NCBI GenBank assembly: GCA_028717525.1
Contig: JAQUNT010000148.1
Coordinates: forward strand, 1 to 6,297
Origin: Elusimicrobiota bacterium
GTDB taxonomy: Bacteria > Elusimicrobiota > Elusimicrobia > UBA1565 > UBA9628
Length of the DNA: 6,297 bases
Reading direction: 5' to 3'
A program made the translations under genes and the position numbers. Each line of letters starts with the position of its first letter. Within the stretch, counting starts at the first letter, position 1. The notes beneath the pieces are model-generated. The model worked only from the letters and a program-made list of their open reading frames with translations, had not been told where the DNA came from and did not search any database. Positions 1 to 6,297 of this stretch are shown piece by piece.

Positions 1-1238
1 CGGCCCTCCTTGCTCTTGCTGTCGAACAGCCCGGAACTGGCGGCGATGGTGTCCTTGAAGGTCCCGTCCGGCGCGAAGCGCTGGATGCGGCTGGCCGGCG
101 TGTCCGAGGCGTAGAGGCCGAGCTTGGCGGAGACCGCGAAGCCCCGGGTGCCCGAGACACTCCCGGGGGCCTTGGCGCCCTTGGCGCCGAAGCGGGACTT
201 CAGGCGGCCCTCGCCGTCGAACACCGCGAACTGTCCGGCCAGGGGCAGGTAGGCGTAGAGGTCCTCGCACAAGGGGGCCAAAGCCGAGGCCGCCTGCTGC
301 CAGGAGCGGCTCGGGCCCGAGACCGTGAGCTTGGTCTGCAGGTTCGGGGCCAGGAGCTCCGTCTTGAGCTTGTTGCTCACTTCCACGCGCTGGATGCGCG
401 CGTTGCCCGCGTCGAGCACCAGCACCGTGCCGTCCGGGGCCACGGCGATGCCCTCGGGCTCCTGGAACTGGCCCGCGCCCGAGCCCACGCTGCCGAAACG
501 GCCCAGGACCGCGTCGTCGGGGCCGCGCTCGACCACCTTGCCGTTCTCGGCGTCGAGCTCATAGAGGTAGCCATAGGCGTCCACCGCGAAATCGGCGCCC
601 GGCGTCTCGAACTCGCGCGCGAAGCGCGCCGAGGGGTCGAACTTCTGTATGCGCTCGTTGCCGCTGTCGAGCACGTAGATGCCGTCCGAGGGGTCCACCG
701 CCACCTTGGCGGGTTCCTTGAAGCGCCCCCCCTTTCTGCCCTTGCCATCGAAGACGCAGAGGAGGATGCCCTCGGCGGTGAAGACCTGCACGCGGTCGTT
801 GCCGGTGTCGGCCACGTAGACCCGGCCGTCGCCGCCCACGGCCACGGAGCGCGGCTCCTTGAGCATGCCGCGCTCCGAGCCGCGAGCCCCGAAGGACCAC
901 AGGGTCTCGCCGTCGGGTCCCAGGACCCGGATGCGGGAGTTGCCGGTGTCGGCCACGTAGACCCGGCCGTCCGGGCCCACGGCCACGCCGCGCGGCGAGG
1001 CGAAGCTCGACTTGTCCTTGCCGCGGCTGCCCACGGACTTGAGCAGCCGCCCGCCGGTCTCGAAGATCAGCAAAGACGACTTCTTCTCGTCGAGCACGTA
1101 GATCCGGGAGCCGCGCACCGCCGCGGCCACGGGCTGGACCATCTCCGGAGCCTGGAGCGGCTCCCGGAAGCGGATGGCGTCGTAGGCCCGCGCCGGAGCG
1201 CTGAGCGTGAGGAGAGCGGCGGCCCAAAGGTGGTTCAT
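1..1238 (-). CDS. Exported NHL-repeat beta-propeller protein (3' end beyond window)
   Basis: An uninterrupted frame of 412 codons runs from ATG at 1238 through the left edge with no stop, so the C-terminus is missing. Residues 1-18 ([18 protein letters not shown]) look like a short signal peptide with an ARA cleavage site, although the N-region lacks a Lys or Arg. NHL-type blades follow, recognisable by the pattern P-x-G-[VI]-A-V-x-x-D-G-x-[VI]-Y-V-x-D-x-G-N-x-R-[IV]. Clear blades lie near residues 79-117, 126-163, 173-210 and 258-287. Degenerate ones lie near 34-70, 216-249, 327-351 and 364-398. A non-blade stretch at about 288-325 may separate two propellers. NHL propellers usually bind proteins, peptides or ligands; no catalytic residues are recognisable, so the specific role is unknown. 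The start overlaps the gatB stop as ATGA, implying coupled translation. The signal peptide and the overlap both support this start. Confidence 0.9.
   Translation of the reverse strand, partial: MNHLWAAALLTLSAPARAYDAIRFREPLQAPEMVQPVAAAVRGSRIYVLDEKKSSLLIFETGGRLLKSVGSRGKDKSSFASPRGVAVGPDGRVYVADTGNSRIRVLGPDGETLWSFGARGSERGMLKEPRSVAVGGDGRVYVADTGNDRVQVFTAEGILLCVFDGKGRKGGRFKEPAKVAVDPSDGIYVLDSGNERIQKFDPSARFAREFETPGADFAVDAYGYLYELDAENGKVVERGPDDAVLGRFGSVGSGAGQFQEPEGIAVAPDGTVLVLDAGNARIQRVEVSNKLKTELLAPNLQTKLTVSGPSRSWQQAASALAPLCEDLYAYLPLAGQFAVFDGEGRLKSRFGAKGAKAPGSVSGTRGFAVSAKLGLYASDTPASRIQRFAPDGTFKDTIAASSGLFDSKSKEG
798..845 (-). repeat. 48-bp direct repeat, copy 1 (inside the NHL gene)
   Basis: This copy and the one at 939-986 match at 45 of 48 bases; the three mismatches form one codon-sized block at 831-833. 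The longest identical run is 33 bp (798-830 versus 939-971). The repeat encodes the blade core ending [10 protein letters not shown] at residues 132-147. The offset is 141 bp, which is exactly 47 codons, so the repeat is in frame. Confidence 0.9.
939..986 (-). repeat. 48-bp direct repeat, copy 2 (inside the NHL gene)
   Basis: This is the partner of 798-845 and encodes the equivalent core of the preceding blade (residues 85-100). The only difference is the codon at 972-974, which reads CCG (Pro) here and GGC (Gly) in the other copy on the coding strand. Confidence 0.9.
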
Positions 1239-2689
1239 GGCTTCATCGACTCCTGGATCAAGCGGTTGACGACGACCGGGTCGGCTTTCCCCTGGGACAG
1301 CTTCATGACCGCGCCCACCAGGGCGCCCGCGGCGCGCGCGCGGCCGGCCTTGAGGTCGGCCGCGGCCTTGGGGTTGGCGGCCAACGCCTCCCGGACCCAG
1401 GCGCCCACCGCGGCCTCGTCGGAGACCTGGGCCAGGCCCAGCCGGGCCACCGCCTCCGCGGCCGTCCCCCCCTCCTCCCACAGCGCGGCGAAAACCGCCT
1501 TGGCGCCCTTGCTCGAGAGCGTGCCGTCAACCACCAGGGCCGCCAGGGCGCCCAGCTCCGCGGGCGGCAGGCGCGCCGCCTCCGGCTCCAGGGCTTCCGC
1601 GTTGAGCCGGGCCAAGAGCTCGGTCGCCACGAGGTTGGCGGCGGTCTTGGCGACGCCCGGCGCGCGTCCGCGCGCCGCGTCGTCGAAATAGTCGGCCAGG
1701 CCGCGCGAGGAGGCCAGCAGCTCCGCGTCCTCCGCGCCCAGCCCGTACTCGGCGGCGAAGCGCTCGCGCCGGGCCGCGGGCAGTTCCGGCAGGCGAGCCT
1801 TGAGTTCGTCAAGCCACTTGGCGTCCGCCACCAGGGGCGGCAGGTCCGGGTCCGGGAAGTAGCGGTAGTCCTCGGCGCCCTCCTTGGAGCGCATGGGCCG
1901 CGTCGCCCCGGCCTGCGCGTCCCAGAGCAGGGTCTCCTGGCTGACCCGGCCGCCCCCGGCCAGCAGCCCGGTCTGCCGCCGGAACTCGTACTCCAGAGCG
2001 TCCTTGACCGCCCGCACGGAGTTGAGGTTCTTGATCTCGGTGCGCGTGCCGAACTCCGCCGCCCCGACGGGCCGCACGGAGACGTTGGCGTCGCAGCGCA
2101 TCTCCCCCTTCTCCATGTCGCAGCGGCTGACCCCGAGGTACTGGATGACCTCGCGCAGCCCCCGCAGGTAGGCCACGGCCTCCTCCGGGGAGCGCAGGTC
2201 GGCTTCGCTGACGATCTCGATGAGAGGCACGCCGCCGCGGTTGAAGTCGACGAGGGAACAGTCGAGCTCCCGCGAGCCCACGGCGTGCAGGAGCTTGCCC
2301 GCGTCCTCCTCCAGGTGGATGCGGCCGATGCGCACTCGCTTCTGGGTCCCCTGGACGCGGATGTCGAGCCAGCCGTCCGAGGAGAACGGCTTCTCGTACT
2401 GGGAGATCTGGTAGGCCTTGGGGAGGTCCGGGTAGAAGTAGTTCTTGCGCGCGAAGACCGAGGCCGCGGCGATGCGGCAGTTCAGGGCCAGGGCCGCCTG
2501 GAAGGCCAGCTCCACCGCGGCGCGGTTGAGCACCGGCAGCACCCCGGGCTGGCCAGTGCAGAGCGGGCAGATGCGCGAATTCGCAGGCGCGCCGAAGCCG
2601 TCGGTCGGGCAGGCGCAGAAGAGCTTGGTCCGGGTGGCCAGCTGGACGTGCGTCTCCAGGCCCACCACCATCTCGAAGTCCGCGCTCAC
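1235..2689 (-). CDS. gatB: Asp-tRNA(Asn)/Glu-tRNA(Gln) amidotransferase subunit B
   Basis: GatB binds the mischarged tRNA and phosphorylates the Glu or Asp side chain with ATP. The ammonia released by GatA then amidates it. I chose GTG at 2689, which gives 484 aa, close to the family's usual size. The frame stays open upstream to 2842, but that extension runs through the Nudix gene and has no GatB-like sequence. Landmarks are: the N-terminal [11 protein letters not shown] (residues 7-17); a zinc-type cysteine set C25-x-C27 and C41-x2-C44; LEEDAGK (126-132); the GatB signature [12 protein letters not shown] (148-159); [13 protein letters not shown] (192-204); and [13 protein letters not shown] (273-285). 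A helical, YqeY-like tRNA-binding tail covers about 330-482 and ends in [10 protein letters not shown]. The gene starts in a GTGA overlap with the Nudix stop and ends in an ATGA overlap with the NHL gene. Substrate preference (Gln, Asn or both) cannot be read from the sequence. Confidence 0.97.
   Translation of the reverse strand: MSADFEMVVGLETHVQLATRTKLFCACPTDGFGAPANSRICPLCTGQPGVLPVLNRAAVELAFQAALALNCRIAAASVFARKNYFYPDLPKAYQISQYEKPFSSDGWLDIRVQGTQKRVRIGRIHLEEDAGKLLHAVGSRELDCSLVDFNRGGVPLIEIVSEADLRSPEEAVAYLRGLREVIQYLGVSRCDMEKGEMRCDANVSVRPVGAAEFGTRTEIKNLNSVRAVKDALEYEFRRQTGLLAGGGRVSQETLLWDAQAGATRPMRSKEGAEDYRYFPDPDLPPLVADAKWLDELKARLPELPAARRERFAAEYGLGAEDAELLASSRGLADYFDDAARGRAPGVAKTAANLVATELLARLNAEALEPEAARLPPAELGALAALVVDGTLSSKGAKAVFAALWEEGGTAAEAVARLGLAQVSDEAAVGAWVREALAANPKAAADLKAGRARAAGALVGAVMKLSQGKADPVVVNRLIQESMKP
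1250..1255 (-). promoter_or_regulatory. Shine-Dalgarno of the NHL gene
   Basis: CAGGAG lies 11 bases before the ATG at 1238, inside the last codons of gatB. The spacing is slightly long. It supports the ATG that overlaps the gatB stop. Confidence 0.5.
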
Positions 2690-3096
2690 GCCGCCCTCCG
2701 CCCGCGGAAGGCCGCCAGCAGGGCGAAGTCGCTCGGGTAGCGCAGCCGGCGCGCCGCGCCGTCCAGGCCCGCCCAGCGCACGGCCAGGATCTCCGAGGCG
2801 TCGCGGGAGCCGACCTTCCGCAAGGGCGCCATGAGGAACCAATCCACCTTCTTGGAGACCTTGCGGCCCTCGCGCAGGAACCGGTAGCGCGCCGTGCTCA
2901 GCCGCGCGCGGATCCGGCAGTCCCAGCCCGTCTCCTCCGCCACCTCGCGCAGGGCCGCCTGGCGCGCGCCCTCACCCGCTTCGAGATGCCCCTTGGGGAA
3001 GGTCCAGACCACCTCGCCCTGGAGGTTGCGCACCTGGACCATGAGCACCCGGTCCCCGCGCACCACCAGGCCCCCCGCCGACCTCTCCTTACGCAT
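2686..3096 (-). CDS. Nudix hydrolase (MutT/Ap4A-hydrolase-like)
   Basis: This 136-aa single-domain protein is of normal Nudix size. It carries a complete Nudix box at residues 36-58: G36, E42, then REVAEETGW from R50, matching G-x5-E-x7-R-E-U-x-E-E-x-G-U. The one unusual position is Trp at the final hydrophobic site. The glutamates E51, E54 and E55 are the expected Mg2+ ligands. Such enzymes hydrolyse nucleoside diphosphates linked to another moiety. The run [12 protein letters not shown] (31-42) resembles diadenosine-polyphosphate hydrolases and related subfamilies, but the substrate cannot be assigned. The ATG at 3096 lies 8 bases inside the end of gatA, with GGAG 7 bases upstream (3104-3107). 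The stop overlaps the gatB GTG. There is no signal peptide, so the protein is cytoplasmic. It is not a known part of the Gat complex; a housekeeping role clearing Ap4A or damaged nucleotides is a guess. Confidence 0.93.
   Translation of the reverse strand: MRKERSAGGLVVRGDRVLMVQVRNLQGEVVWTFPKGHLEAGEGARQAALREVAEETGWDCRIRARLSTARYRFLREGRKVSKKVDWFLMAPLRKVGSRDASEILAVRWAGLDGAARRLRYPSDFALLAAFRGRRAA
2694..2699 (-). promoter_or_regulatory. Shine-Dalgarno that fixes the gatB GTG start
   Basis: GGAGGG lies 4 bases before the GTG at 2689, within the last Nudix codons. Together with the GTGA overlap and the homology beginning at residue 7, it favours GTG at 2689 over upstream ATGs in the same frame. Confidence 0.6.
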
Positions 3097-4549
3097 GAGC
3101 GGACTCCGGCAGTCCGGGCCAGGGCGCGGCCCGTTCGTAGGCCGCGGCCGCGCGCAGCAAGGTCTCCTCGCAGAAGGAGTCCGCGATGAGCTGGAGCCCG
3201 ATGGGCAGGCCCGCCTTGGTCCGGCCGCAGGGCAGGGCCAGACTGGCGTTGCCGGCCATGCTGGAAGGGATGGTCAAGGCGTCGCCCAGGTACATGGCCA
3301 CCGGGTCCGCGGTCTTCTCTCCCAGGCGGAAGGCGGGGGTGGGCGCCACGGGCGCGGCGATGACGTCGACCTGCTGGAAGGCCGCGGAGAAATCCGTCTT
3401 GATTAGCGTGCGCACGCGCTGGGCCTTGCCGTAGTAGGCGTCGAAGTAGCCGGCGCTCAAGGCGTAGGTCCCCAGCATGATACGGCGCTTGACCTCGGGC
3501 CCGAAGCCCTCGGCTCGCGAAAGCTCGTAGAGCTCCTCCAGGGTCCGCGCTCGCGGGCTGCGGCGGCCGTAGCGCACCCCGTCGAAGCGGGCCAGGTTAG
3601 AGCTGGCTTCGGCCGGGGCGAGGATGTAGTAGGAGCTCACCGCGTAGCGGGTATGGGGCATGGAGACCTCGCGGACCTCCGCGCCCAGGCCGCCCAGGAC
3701 CGCGACGGCGGCGCGCACCGCGGTCTCCACCTCGGGGTCCAGGCCGGGCGCGAAATACTCCTTGGGCAGGCCCACGCGCAGCCCCTTCACCCCGGCCCCC
3801 AAGGACTGGAGGTAGTCGGGGACCGGCATGGTGGCGCAGGTCGAGTCCTTGGGGTCGGGCCCGGCGATGACCGCAAGGGCCAGCGCCGCGTCCTCCACGC
3901 AGCCGGCCAGCGGCCCGATCTGGTCCAAGGACGAGGCGAAGGCGATGAGGCCGTGGCGGGAGACCCGGCCGTAGGTGGGCTTGAGCCCCACCACGCCGCA
4001 GAAGGAGGCGGGCTGGCGGATCGAGCCTCCCGTGTCCGAGCCCAGGGCCAAGGCGCAGAGTCCGGCGGCCACGGCCGCGGCCGAGCCTCCGGAGGAGCCT
4101 CCCGGCACGCGGTCCGCGTCCCAGGGATTGCGCGTGACCTGGAAAGCCGAGTTCTCGGTGGAGGAGCCCATGGCGAACTCGTCCATGTTGGTCTGGCCGA
4201 CGAGCACCGCGTCCGCGTCGAGCAGGCGCCGCACCGCGGTCGCGTCGTAGGCCGCGGCGTGGCCCTGCAGGACCCGCGAGCCGGCCGTGGTCTCCAGGCC
4301 CCGCACGAGGATGTTGTCCTTGACCGCCACGGGCACGCCCGCCAGGCGGCCCAGAGCCTCGCCGCGGCCGCGCTTGGCGTCCACGGCCCGAGCCCGGGCC
4401 CGCGCCTGCGGCTCCAGGACCCGGAGATAGGCGCCCAGCTTGGGCTCCCAGGCCCGGAGGCGCGCCAGGTGCTCTTGGAGGACCTCTTCGGCCGAGACCC
4501 GGCCGGAGGCCACTTCGCGGGCGATGGCGGCGGCGGTCCGGGGGCTCAT
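3089..4549 (-). CDS. gatA: Asp-tRNA(Asn)/Glu-tRNA(Gln) amidotransferase subunit A
   Basis: GatA is the glutaminase of GatCAB, an amidase-signature enzyme that releases ammonia from glutamine and channels it to GatB. I chose ATG at 4549, giving 486 aa, the usual GatA length. An in-frame extension up to 4771 would add 74 Gly/Ala/Arg-rich residues that are only the TPR gene read in another frame. The Ser-cisSer-Lys triad is complete: K77 in GVPVAVKDN, S152 in the GGSSGGSA loop (150-157), and S176 in SDTGGSIRQPA (171-181). The triad spacing matches that known for the family. Other family landmarks are TNMDEFAMGSSTENSAF (120-136), VVGLKPTYGRVSRHGL (186-201), SLDQIGP (207-213) and GLPIGLQLI (447-455). 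The start overlaps the TPR stop as ATGA, and the end overlaps the Nudix start by 8 bases. The protein is cytoplasmic. Confidence 0.98.
   Translation of the reverse strand: MSPRTAAAIAREVASGRVSAEEVLQEHLARLRAWEPKLGAYLRVLEPQARARARAVDAKRGRGEALGRLAGVPVAVKDNILVRGLETTAGSRVLQGHAAAYDATAVRRLLDADAVLVGQTNMDEFAMGSSTENSAFQVTRNPWDADRVPGGSSGGSAAAVAAGLCALALGSDTGGSIRQPASFCGVVGLKPTYGRVSRHGLIAFASSLDQIGPLAGCVEDAALALAVIAGPDPKDSTCATMPVPDYLQSLGAGVKGLRVGLPKEYFAPGLDPEVETAVRAAVAVLGGLGAEVREVSMPHTRYAVSSYYILAPAEASSNLARFDGVRYGRRSPRARTLEELYELSRAEGFGPEVKRRIMLGTYALSAGYFDAYYGKAQRVRTLIKTDFSAAFQQVDVIAAPVAPTPAFRLGEKTADPVAMYLGDALTIPSSMAGNASLALPCGRTKAGLPIGLQLIADSFCEETLLRAAAAYERAAPWPGLPESAHA
3104..3107 (-). promoter_or_regulatory. 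Shine-Dalgarno of the Nudix gene
   Basis: GGAG sits 7 bases before the ATG at 3096 and lies inside the last codons of gatA. It supports the start that overlaps gatA by 8 bases. Confidence 0.5.
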
Positions 4550-5952
4550 TCGATGATCAGCGACTCCTCCTGGCCGGAGGAGCGCTCCCGCGGCACGTCC
4601 TGCCCATCCCCCTGCGGCGCGGCGCCCTTGCGGGCCGGCGCCGGCAAGTCCTCTTCCAGCGCCGCCTTGGCGGGCTTGGGCCTCTTCGCGGGGGCGGGCG
4701 CCAGCCCGGCCTCGTCCGGCCCGAGGCCCAGCGTGTCCGCGTCCGGCGGGGCGGCGCCAGCGTCGTCCCAACGGTCCCGGCGCGGCGCCGGCTTCGCCGG
4801 CGCCGACGCAGGCCCCTGCACCACGGGTGCAGGGGCCGACTGGCCTGGTGCAGAGTCCACTTCATCCACCGCCGCGGCCTGGCGCGCCGGCCGCTTGCGC
4901 GTCCGGCCTTCTTCGCTGGACACGTAGGCGGGCTCGGAAGGCTCCTGCGCGGGCGAGGGCGCGGCGGCATCGCTGCGCCCGCCCTCCCGGAGCGCCGCCT
5001 CGGAAGCCTGCGACTGCGCGCCTTCGATGTTGTCTATGGCGGCCTGGATCTTGGCGCGCTTGTCCGGGAGCAGTTCCAGGGCCTTCTTGAGGTCAGCCAG
5101 GGCCCCGGCCCGGTCTCCGAGCTGGGCGCGCGCCTGGCCGCGGTTGGAGTAGGCCAGGCCCCGCTTGGGGTCGAGCGAGATGACGGCGCCGAGGTCGGAC
5201 TCGGCGCCCGCGTAGTCGCCCGCCAAGAAACGGACGTTGGAGCGCAGGTAGACCGCTTCCACGAAGTCCGGGTGGGCGGAGATGAATTCGTCGAAGTCGG
5301 ACAGAGCCCCGCGGTAGTCCTTGACTTCGCGGCGGCACCGGCCCCGGTAGAAGCGCGCCCAGGTGAAGCGGGGGTTGATCTCCAGCACGCGGTCGAAGTT
5401 CCGGATCGCGGCCGCGAAGTCCTTGCGCCGCTCCTGCACCGTGCCGCGCACCAGGAAAGCCGTGGCGAAGCCGCGGTCGTCGAGCACGGCCTGGTCCAGG
5501 CTCTGCAGGGCCCGGCCCAGGTCCCCCTTGGCGCTGGCCACGCTGCCCAGGCCGAAATGGGCCTCGGCCGCGGCCGGGTCGAGCTTCAGGGCCTGGGCGA
5601 AATCCGCCTCCGCGGCCGGGTAGTCCTTGACCACGAAGCGCGCCATCCCCCGAGAGACGAAGGACGCGGCGTCGTTGGGCCGCAGGCGCAGCACGAAGAG
5701 GGCGTCCTCGTCGGCGCCCTTGCGGTCGCCCATGTTCCAGCGGCAGAGGGCGCGGTGGCCCAGGGCCGTCTTCCAGCCGTCGTAGAGGACCAGAGCCCGG
5801 TTGAAGCCCGACAGCGCCGCCTTGAAATCCGCCCGATCGTAGAGCGCGATGGCGGAGGCCAGGGCCTGGCGCGCCTCGCGGCTCGGGACCGGCCTCTGGG
5901 CGGCGACCGCAGACAGGGCCGCCAGGAAGCCGGCGAGCAGGCAGGCCGTCAC
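4546..5952 (-). CDS. Exported TPR-repeat protein with Pro/Ala-rich C-terminal tail
   Basis: This 468-aa protein starts at a GTG that forms a GTGA overlap with the gatC stop; a weak AAGG lies 7 bases upstream (5960-5963). Residues 1-19 (MTACLLAGFLAALSAVAAQ) look like a signal peptide, though without a basic N-region, so export is probable rather than certain. No lipobox is evident. Residues 27-298 parse into eight consecutive 34-residue TPR units, each with the Tyr/Phe, Gly, Ala and Asp-Pro-type positions of the motif. Examples are the units ending KLDP (about 95-128) and EINP (about 163-196). TPR arrays form superhelical protein-binding scaffolds, so this is most likely an adaptor, not an enzyme. 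The tail from about 311 is rich in Pro, Ala, Lys and Glu, looks disordered, and ends with an acidic EESLIIE. It lies between gatC and gatA but nothing in it points to tRNA binding. The partner is unknown. Confidence 0.9.
   Translation of the reverse strand: MTACLLAGFLAALSAVAAQRPVPSREARQALASAIALYDRADFKAALSGFNRALVLYDGWKTALGHRALCRWNMGDRKGADEDALFVLRLRPNDAASFVSRGMARFVVKDYPAAEADFAQALKLDPAAAEAHFGLGSVASAKGDLGRALQSLDQAVLDDRGFATAFLVRGTVQERRKDFAAAIRNFDRVLEINPRFTWARFYRGRCRREVKDYRGALSDFDEFISAHPDFVEAVYLRSNVRFLAGDYAGAESDLGAVISLDPKRGLAYSNRGQARAQLGDRAGALADLKKALELLPDKRAKIQAAIDNIEGAQSQASEAALREGGRSDAAAPSPAQEPSEPAYVSSEEGRTRKRPARQAAAVDEVDSAPGQSAPAPVVQGPASAPAKPAPRRDRWDDAGAAPPDADTLGLGPDEAGLAPAPAKRPKPAKAALEEDLPAPARKGAAPQGDGQDVPRERSSGQEESLIIE
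4564..4570 (-). promoter_or_regulatory. Possible Shine-Dalgarno of gatA
   Basis: GGAGGAG lies 14 bases before the ATG at 4549, within the last TPR codons. This is farther than usual, so gatA initiation may rely mainly on re-initiation at the ATGA overlap. Confidence 0.35.
4783..4805. repeat. Perfect hairpin, 10-bp stem, 3-base loop
   Basis: The arms at 4783-4792 and 4796-4805 are exact reverse complements made only of G and C, around the loop TTC (GAA on the coding strand). It lies inside the TPR gene's tail, encoding about residues S383-P390. No T-run follows on either strand, so it is not an intrinsic terminator. Confidence 0.8.
4811..4837. repeat. Perfect hairpin, 12-bp stem, 3-base loop
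   Basis: GGCCCCTGCACC at 4811-4822 is exactly reverse-complementary to 4826-4837, with loop ACG. It lies in the TPR tail coding sequence, about residues S372-P381, 5 bp from the hairpin at 4783-4805. No T-run follows on either strand. Confidence 0.85.
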
Positions 5953-6236
5953 GGCAGCACCTTCTTGACCTTGTAGTAGCCGTCCGCGCTCTCCGGAGCC
6001 AGGGCCAGCAGGCGCTCCGGCTCGCCGAAGGGCTGGGGCACGTCTTCGCGCATGACGTTGGACAGCCCCAGCACGCTGGTGGTGGCGGCGGTCTGCGAGG
6101 TGTCGAGGGCGGAGACCTCCGCGACCAGCTCCAGGATGCCGCCGAACTGCCCCTCGTAGAGGGCGGCCTCCTCGTCGGAGAGCCGCAGGCGCGCCAGCGC
6201 GGCGATGCGGCGGACCTCCGCGCGGGTGATGGCCAT
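5949..6236 (-). CDS. gatC: Asp-tRNA(Asn)/Glu-tRNA(Gln) amidotransferase subunit C
   Basis: GatC is the small subunit that wraps around the GatA-GatB interface and stabilises the complex. The 95-aa length is typical. The N-terminal helical pair (about residues 5-45) carries the family pattern RRIAALARLRLSDEE. It is followed by the extended segment with the landmark MREDVP (62-67) and the C-terminal motif APESADGYYKVKKVLP (80-95). This corresponds to the usual APE...DGYFKVPKV ending, with Lys replacing the usual Pro in KVPKV. ATG at 6236 directly abuts the TAG of the preceding gene. The strong GGAGAAGGAG sequence just upstream supports this start. Its stop overlaps the GTG of the TPR gene. GatC being separated from gatA by a 1.4-kb TPR gene is atypical. 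The protein is cytoplasmic. Confidence 0.96.
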   Translation of the reverse strand: MAITRAEVRRIAALARLRLSDEEAALYEGQFGGILELVAEVSALDTSQTAATTSVLGLSNVMREDVPQPFGEPERLLALAPESADGYYKVKKVLP

Positions 6237-6297
6237 CTACTCCTTCTCCAAGGGGGCGTAGCGCGCCAGGAACTTCGCCGACCGGCCGTCGTCGAAC
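6237..6297 (-). CDS. C-terminal end of an unrecognised upstream gene
   Basis: Only the last 19 codons are present: FDDGRSAKFLARYAPLEKE, then TAG at 6239-6237. The frame is open to the window edge, and the stop directly abuts the gatC ATG with the gatC ribosome binding site inside its final codons. That arrangement suggests a real gene in the same operon. The fragment is too short to assign a family. Confidence 0.6.
   Translation of the reverse strand, partial: FDDGRSAKFLARYAPLEKE
6240..6249 (-). promoter_or_regulatory. Shine-Dalgarno of gatC
   Basis: GGAGAAGGAG lies 3 bases before the ATG at 6236, with its first GGAG 9 bases away at optimal spacing. It is embedded in the last codons of the upstream gene. 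It is the strongest ribosome binding site in the window. Confidence 0.7.

Noticed and set aside
559..1227. Minus-strand open frame of 222 codons starting at 1227
   Set aside because: It is in a different frame from the NHL gene and Arg/Gly-rich. The NHL frame from 1238 has clear repeats, a signal peptide and an ATGA overlap with gatB.
2690..2842. N-terminal extension of GatB by 51 residues
   Set aside because: It lies within the Nudix gene in another frame. GatB homology begins at residue 7 from the GTG at 2689, which has a ribosome binding site.
4550..4771. N-terminal extension of GatA by 74 residues
   Set aside because: The extension is low-complexity sequence read out of frame from the TPR tail. 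The ATG at 4549 gives the family length and a 4-base overlap.
4783..4837. Tandem hairpins as a transcription terminator
   Set aside because: No T-run follows on either strand, and they lie inside an intact coding frame upstream of coupled genes.
3653..4927. Plus-strand open frame of 424 codons opposite gatA
   Set aside because: It is antisense to the well-supported gatA and TPR genes. Its composition is Gly/Ala/Arg/His-rich with no recognisable domain, as expected from the complement of GC-rich codons.
5272..5976. Plus-strand open frame of 234 codons opposite the TPR gene
   Set aside because: It is antisense to the regular 34-residue TPR array, has no domain, and is best explained as a GC-driven shadow.

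Overview
The window is a very GC-rich bacterial segment with strong G/C at third codon positions. It is essentially 100% coding, and every supported gene reads on the minus strand. It contains no tRNA, rRNA, CRISPR array, insertion sequence, promoter or terminator that I can support. It looks like the middle of one long, tightly packed operon that runs off both ends. The lineage cannot be fixed from this alone. A high-GC, amidotransferase-dependent bacterium with exported TPR and NHL proteins would fit a subsurface lineage such as Elusimicrobiota, or Myxococcota or Acidobacteriota; this is a low-confidence guess.

In transcription order (right to left) the genes are: the last 19 codons of an unrecognised gene (6297-6237); gatC (6236-5949); an exported eight-repeat TPR protein with a Pro/Ala-rich tail (5952-4546); gatA (4549-3089); a Nudix hydrolase (3096-2686); gatB (2689-1235); and an exported NHL-repeat beta-propeller protein (1238 to beyond base 1). 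The first junction is stop-next-to-start (TAG then ATG). The others are 4-base overlaps (GTGA, ATGA, GTGA, ATGA), except for an 8-base overlap between gatA and the Nudix gene. This implies one transcript with translational coupling throughout.

The three Gat subunits form the GatCAB amidotransferase. It converts Glu-tRNA(Gln) and/or Asp-tRNA(Asn) to the correctly charged amide form, so the organism probably lacks GlnRS, AsnRS or both. All catalytic signatures are intact. The unusual point is that the three subunit genes are interleaved with a TPR gene and a Nudix gene, and followed by an NHL gene, with no spacing at all. The NHL gene is a full-length open frame in which two adjacent blades share a near-identical 48-bp DNA repeat. 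The TPR tail coding sequence contains two perfect short-loop palindromes, 5 bp apart. No clearly new biological system is visible. The gene order and these two small DNA structures are the points that deserve a second look.
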